A DNA stretch of 64,000 nt, taken from the NCBI RefSeq assembly GCF_963576615.1, contig NC_088710.1, positions 23,679,114 to 23,743,113 on the forward strand, in the 5' to 3' direction. The position numbers and the translations under genes are program-made. Every line of letters begins with the position of its first letter. The first letter of the stretch is position 1. The DNA comes from Watersipora subatra. Lineage: Eukaryota; Bryozoa; Gymnolaemata; Cheilostomatida; Watersiporidae. The notes under the pieces were generated by a model, which did no database searches, had not been told where the DNA came from, and worked only from the letters and a program-made list of their open reading frames with translations. Positions 59,210 through 64,000 of the stretch are shown piece by piece.

Positions 59210-60484
59210 CTGTAAAAACAATTAGGAGATGAAAGTTCAATGATTGATACTTCACTAGTGCTATATAACATTCATCACCTGCTGTTTGTAGTGTTAAGGT
59301 ATTTAAAGCTATTGACTTTACTGAATATATTGAATGATTATCAGAGTATTTGACTAACTAAGTTTAGTCTAAATAAATACAATAAAGTGTATGTCATTTC
59401 AAGTGTTTTATTTATATATTTGATTTTTGTATTTGACTACCATGTTGGAGCTGGCTGACACTTACTTTTGCTGACCTACTTTTGTCATTTCCGCACAACC
59501 TAGAAAATAGACAGTTGGGGCATTGCCCATTTTTAGGGTGTTGTTATACCCAGTAGGTATATCAACCACTAAAAATTTATATTATTTGTAATATCTGAAG
59601 AATTTGATTGCTGTACACAAATTTTGTTATATAAAAATAAAAAATATGAATGCCCTAAAACTTTATATTATAAAAGTGTTTTGTACAGTTCAAGCCAAAT
59701 TTGAGAGAAAATGAAACAACATGAAAGGTGTTTGAATTTAGTAAGACAATTATAATAACAACGGAAAAGGGAACAACCAAAACTGCTCACCAAATACATA
59801 GGGCTATAATTGGTCATAAAGATCCTGGACCAATCATATGTACTTGGTGAAAAAACAAGGACAGTCCTCCACCATGTGTAAAAGTGTGAAAACCTTTTCA
59901 AGCATGTCCAGAGGAATTGAATTATGCTGCAGTTATCAACCCAGAAGGTCTAATGCAAAAAGAGACCAGCTGGTTCAACTAACAAAAACAACAAAGAAGC
60001 TGTAGGTGGTATCATATACTCACAAGAGTAGCCATAAAATAAACAAAAGAAGAAATAAAAAGGATTGGTGGCTGACAGCTTTCTTAGACAAGGGGTTTTA
60101 ACCAGGGTATTGATCAGCAAGCAAGATCCTGGGTGCGATTTTCCAGTCGATACCTAACCATTTCCATCAGAATAATTAGGCGACTTCACCAGCATGGAGA
60201 TGCCTGAGGTGACACAGATTTGGCTATGCCCGGTATTGCTGCTAACAGTGACACTAACTTCACCAAGCAAGGGCTGAGGAAATCAGCTGTTTGGAGCCTG
60301 GGTTCTGCTGGCTCTCCCATCTAAAGTCTAATTGGAGAATGGTACTTCCGATGTGAGATCCATCAGGCCCTGTATACAGGCTAGCTCTTGACTTGGATAC
60401 TCTTGATTAAGTTTGACTCAGTTAAACTAGGTGTTTAAATGTTAGTCAGCTTGTGTCAGCTTTTGCCTGAGTCAGCTTATTTTT
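59210..60484. other. Region upstream of the LRR coding start
   Basis: Should contain the upstream noncoding exon and promoter of the LRR gene, but I cannot place them. 60060-60420 is less AT-biased and has a B-box-like GGTGCGATTTTCC, perhaps a SINE. The minus frame at 59668-59901 is unsupported. Confidence 0.35.
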
Positions 60485-60532
60485 AGAGGCACTCTGGTAA
60501 AGCAAGGTTAACCTTGTTGTACCAGAGCGTCT
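60485..60532. repeat. Short hairpin
   Basis: Inverted arms CTCTGGTAAAGCAAGGTT and AACCTTGTTGTACCAGAG with no loop. It could be a solo MITE end or a structured element. Just downstream, 60720-60820 has short TATGCATAAGC/TTGGTAAAA direct repeats. Confidence 0.5.
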
Positions 60533-61117
60533 ATAAAAAGAAGCAATGCAAGCAATGAGCTGAGCACTTTTGTGCCTTCTCTACATATGGCTTCATTGTA
60601 TACTTATATTTACAAATGTATACATATATATTTTACCACCATTTTGGTGTGGTGCTGTAAAGGAGTTGTTCAGACTTTCTTCACACATGAGTGTCCATTA
60701 TATATTGCAAATATCCATGAGTATGTTTATGCATTTGTGCATGTATGCATAAGTGCTTGTGCATCGGTAAAAGTATGCATAAGCAATTGAGCGTTGGTAA
60801 AATTATGCATGGGGACGTTGATGTGGAAGTAAATGTTTGTGTCTGTAAATATTTGACAGTAAAAAAAATTTAATTACAATGATGATTAGATGAAGCAGCT
60901 GTTTTCAAGAATTAGTGATTGTTGCCAAACTAGTGCATTAAAATATATGAAATGCTTTTTTAAAAATTATATAAAAAGCAATGAAAATGGTCTCTATATA
61001 TTGAATAAGGTTATGTTTGACAATTCAACTAGTGTATTGATCAAACCTTAAAGCTCTCTAGTTGCCGATGACGAGACCTCGAGATTCTAACTAGGTATAC
61101 CAATGAAAACCAATTAA
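60533..61117. other. No gene seen
   Basis: Contains the TATGCAT-rich direct repeats noted above; frames at 60570-60790 are chance. Confidence 0.45.
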
Positions 61118-62400
61118 ATGAAAGCTGTATTTGATGTTGTGTGGGCTGAATTCGAACTGTGCGCAAGGCAAACCAAAATCAACCTGAATGCCCTGAAAAG
61201 CAACCAGACCTTAATGCAAAGACACGCTGTAAAGGTAGAACGACTAATATGTATCATATATGCAGACCTGCTGGCACAATACCAGCCAACAATGGCCAAG
61301 ATGTTTTGCAATTCCTTGAACCACCTCATTCTGCAGAGACACGTTTTGGCCGTGCTCACGCCATCACTAGCAAACTGATATAATGTTGCCAGTGCGGACG
61401 TAGGCACCTCCTTTGCAAAAGTAACCAGTTTTCTGCTGCTTAAGACAAAGGAAAGACAACCGGCCAGAGCCTGTGTCAAAACTGGTTGAGAGGTTCCAAC
61501 GGTAGTCATCAGCTTACTCGCTTACTCTGATTGTGAAGCAGTTGGCCGAACTAATCGAGCAGACTCAAGACTGGCCCAGTCACCAAACAGCAAGAGACAA
61601 GTTCTGACCAAGCTCAGTTCCTCTCAACCAGTTCTGACACATGCTCTGGCTGGTTGACTTTCCTTTGTCTTAAGCAGCAGAAAAACTTACAACTTTTGCC
61701 AAGGCGGTGCTCACGCCCACACTGGTATATGGCAAAGCCAAAGACAATTTTTTTAGGATTTAGAAGAGGCATGTCTGCTGAAGCAGCCCCAGCTATAAAA
61801 AGCCCAGTTTTGTAAATCAGTGGGGCTGCAGCAGTGGACTGGGAAGAACCTACCCAAGCAGTCATCCCTGAAAATCACCTCGCAAGACAGCAAAACCAAA
61901 GGCTCAATCACTTCTTTTTACCTGTAGAGAAAGTAGCACCTGAGCCGGCACAAGAGAACAAACACATTGACACACCCGAGTCCTTTTCTTCAAGTGAGGC
62001 TGAAAGCGCAAAAAGGAAACTGAGGGCCCTGTTTCCGGGTCTTCAAGAGCATCAATGAGAATTTGGAGAGGGTGATGGTACCTGCTATAAAAGTCGCAGA
62101 ACCAATCTCCACTTACAATAGCCAAGCTGAAGCATGAACACCTCAAGATTCTGCTTCCAAGTGGCGGACTCTACCCCAGTTCAAGAGATCTGGCCAGACC
62201 AACAGAAAAGTTGGACAAGATAATATAGCCATCTATTCAGTCACCACTGGAGCAGGAGTATGGTTCGATCTAGGCACAAACTGTCAGCTGGGCCAATTTA
62301 AGCCATTTTTTCCAGAAAGCTGGAGGGTTGGTGTGTGCAGTTCCTGCTGGATACGGGGTTGCAACACTAAGATGTTAAGTAAGCAAGTGGTCAATCAACT
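61118..62400 (+). pseudogene. Retroelement-like coding remnant
   Basis: A region with less AT-biased, Gln/Ser/Lys-rich broken frames: 61118-61378, 61834-62058, and a piece reading GTNCQLGQFKPFFPESWR near 62275-62325. The last resembles the GxLxxFxxxW segment at the start of DIRS-type reverse transcriptases, but only weakly. Stops occur every 60-100 codons. I do not assign it to a family. Confidence 0.3.
61375..61735. repeat. Inverted duplication, arms about 125 bp
   Basis: Arms 61375-61505 and 61610-61735 are inverted copies sharing TTTCTGCTGCTTAAGACAAA and AACTGGTTGAGAGG-type sequence. The left arm on the minus strand and the right arm on the plus strand encode the same peptide (SQPVLTxALAG, LSFVLSSRK). 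About 105 bp lie between them. Confidence 0.75.
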
Positions 62401-62684
62401 TTCTGGGGTTGTATGACCAACTTGACAAAAGTGATGTGGATAAGATGTTGCTCAATAGAACCTAACTGTTTTTTTATGAGGTAATCCTAATGATGCTAAG
62501 ATTTATCACAACAAAATGTTTTGTGGTGAGTTGTATCATCGAAGAAGCCACTCTGTGTTGCTGTATTTGGAAACGCAGCAGTGCTCCTTGGAATTCTAGT
62601 AGCTGGTTGTCCTGACTTTGTCATTTAATATACAAGAACCACTGCCCACTGTGGCTAATACAGGAACGGCGAGAAACCATACTA

Positions 62685-63812
62685 CAGTCAAACATGGATA
62701 ACTCGCCCACGAGTAGCTCGAACACATGGTTAATTCGAACGGTTTCTTTGGTCCGTTCCCACGTAATGATAAATTGCTATATATAACTCGAACTCAACAC
62801 TGTTAATTCGAACTGTTTTTTTGCCCAACGGCTACCGAAACGGTTGTTATCGCTTTAGAAAATCACTTTATTCAAAGCCATAGAGCTAAACCTCATCTTT
62901 TCGTAACTCATGATCGTCGTTATTACCACCATCGGCAAAATATTTTTGTCAACGACTTTTCTAAAGGTTTGGTGAAATTTGATTTATACTGCTATACGAT
63001 GAATAGCACGGGCTAGCCGGGTCACGCGTGCAAGGATTTTCGCCACGCACATACAAAACAAAAATCGCATGTTGTTTTGTATGTGCGTGGCGAAAATCCT
63101 TGAGTGCATGGCGTAACCCAGCTAGCCCGTGATGAATAGTTTTCCTACGTTGATTCCATGTTGAATGAACGTTGGAATATTGAATGTTTAAAACGTCTTA
63201 AAAATTGTTGTAATTAAAATTATACGTTGTCTTAGCTACAAAACACTATTCATCGTTTGACCTAAACACAGAATACGTGTGTACATTCAATAAGTATCTA
63301 TTAAAAAAGCGTGAGTGATATAGAATGTACGTAAAACCTCGTAAAACTTCTAATTGAACTGCCTCGTAGTGTTGCTCTTAACGAATCCCAGGTAAAGTAA
63401 AATAATCTTTGCATAAAATTCAAGAAAAAACGGCAAAATTGATCGTGGATAAACCCCCAAAAGAAAAAAATGTCTTTTCTTTTGAGCATTTCAACAACGA
63501 GCAAGTTTTGCCAATGTCAATCTAAAAACGTCCTGGCAATAACATCACCTCAAACAATGAACCAATCTCAAGTGATAGAAAAATCTCTATACTTTTTGAT
63601 AAAAACGTTTTAAACTTTACATTAGAAGCATTTAATTTGAAACAAGCCATTTGTGCTTTTGATTTATATTATAGTTTGTATATGTACATATGTATCTACT
63701 AATAAATAAGTAAATACATGGACTTGTGACAGTGCTCTGATAACTTGAACGCTCTGATAATTCGAACACTTTTGCTCGGTCCCGTAAAGTTCGAGTTATC
63801 CATGTTTGACTG
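62685..63812. mobile_element. Tigger/pogo-like non-autonomous TIR element
   Basis: Flanked by TA on both sides (62683-62684 and 63813-63814). Termini are perfect inverted repeats starting CAGTCAAACATGGATAACTC, with further TTCGAAC-type subterminal motifs. This terminus type and TA target are characteristic of Tc1/mariner Tigger/pogo elements. 1128 bp with no transposase. Confidence 0.8.
63007..63131. mobile_element. Hairpin MITE nested in the Tigger-like element
   Basis: 125 bp forming one long hairpin; ends CACGGGCTAGC and GCTAGCCCGTG, arms of about 60 bp. A perfect 8-bp duplication, ATGAATAG, flanks it (62999-63006, 63132-63139), which suits a hAT-type insertion. Confidence 0.8.
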
Positions 63813-63815
63813 TAT

Positions 63816-64000
63816 TAGGCAGCACAGAATCAGAAGGACAAGTGTTGGCAAAGTACATCAATCTGATGATGAAACCCCTGTTGCTGAAGTCCAGTACAAC
63901 AATCGGTTCACACACTGGTATGAAAGATAACCAGCTGAACTCCATGCAGCCTTTGTCTGACGAGGATGCCATGGTCCCAGTGTTGCGAATGGAAATAAGG
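63816..64000 (+). other. Open frame running off the window
   Basis: After GTATTAG a frame is open to the last base, about 61 codons, with segments EGQVLAKYINLMMKPLLL and QPLSDEDAMVPVL. It might be an exon or part of the retroelement-like remnant that the Tigger-like element split. Unrecognised. Confidence 0.25.

Overview
This is an AT-rich stretch of a metazoan genome, most likely an invertebrate. It shows short phase-consistent exons with GT/AG borders, long introns packed with transposons, a BEL/Pao LTR retrotransposon, a Ty3/gypsy relic, PiggyBac-like and Kolobok-like (THAP, TTAA) DNA transposons, a Tigger-like TIR element and many MITEs. Nothing identifies the phylum. No bacterial gene, CRISPR array, rRNA or canonical tRNA was seen.

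The one host gene I can reconstruct runs on the minus strand across nearly the whole window. Its start codon is at 59139 and its last visible exon ends at 2010; it probably continues beyond base 1. From 5' to 3' the exons are 59025-59209 (5' UTR plus a short N-terminus with a myristoylation-type start), 53251-53470, 53012-53146, 52143-52280, 43504-43680, 25585-25722, 8319-8456 and 2010-2147. All junction phases agree. The later exons are leucine-rich-repeat (LRR) modules, mostly exactly 138 bp (two 23-residue repeats) between phase-2 introns. A truncated LRR exon lies at 46732-46798. Flanking intron sequence was copied along with the exons (7.8-13.9 kb matches 24.9-30.7 kb; 22.4-25.7 kb matches 44.9-46.8 kb), so the gene seems to have grown by segmental duplication. 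It may encode an intracellular, membrane-anchored LRR protein; its function is unknown.

Mobile DNA by region. 0-9 kb: LRR exons 8 and 7, a minisatellite, an inverted pair of MITEs and a 0.9-kb Kolobok-like element. 9-15.6 kb: a duplicated intron segment broken by a 2.3-kb TIR element and a 50-bp palindromic array, then a plus-strand P2X7-receptor-type intracellular domain and a transposase scrap. 15.9-20.9 kb: a decayed, more G+C-rich Ty3/gypsy element. 21-32.3 kb: 174-bp tandem repeats, a PiggyBac pseudogene, LRR exon 6, a tRNA-like SINE and a second 0.9-kb Kolobok-like element. 34.9-43.3 kb: a young BEL/Pao element with near-identical LTRs and a 5-bp target duplication. 47.5-51.5 kb: a 4.06-kb Kolobok-like element with a multi-exon THAP transposase, split by a foldback MITE. 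52.1-59.2 kb: the 5' exons of the LRR gene, a foldback MITE in TA repeats, a second copy of the 2.3-kb TIR family with P2X7-like remnants, and a 1.41-kb TTAA element with about 190-bp TIRs. 60-64 kb: a retroelement-like remnant with an inverted duplication, and a Tigger-like TIR element carrying a nested hairpin MITE with a perfect 8-bp target duplication.

Most other short open frames are antisense shadows or chance frames in AT-rich introns. Family assignments come from motifs recognised by eye; no database search was run.
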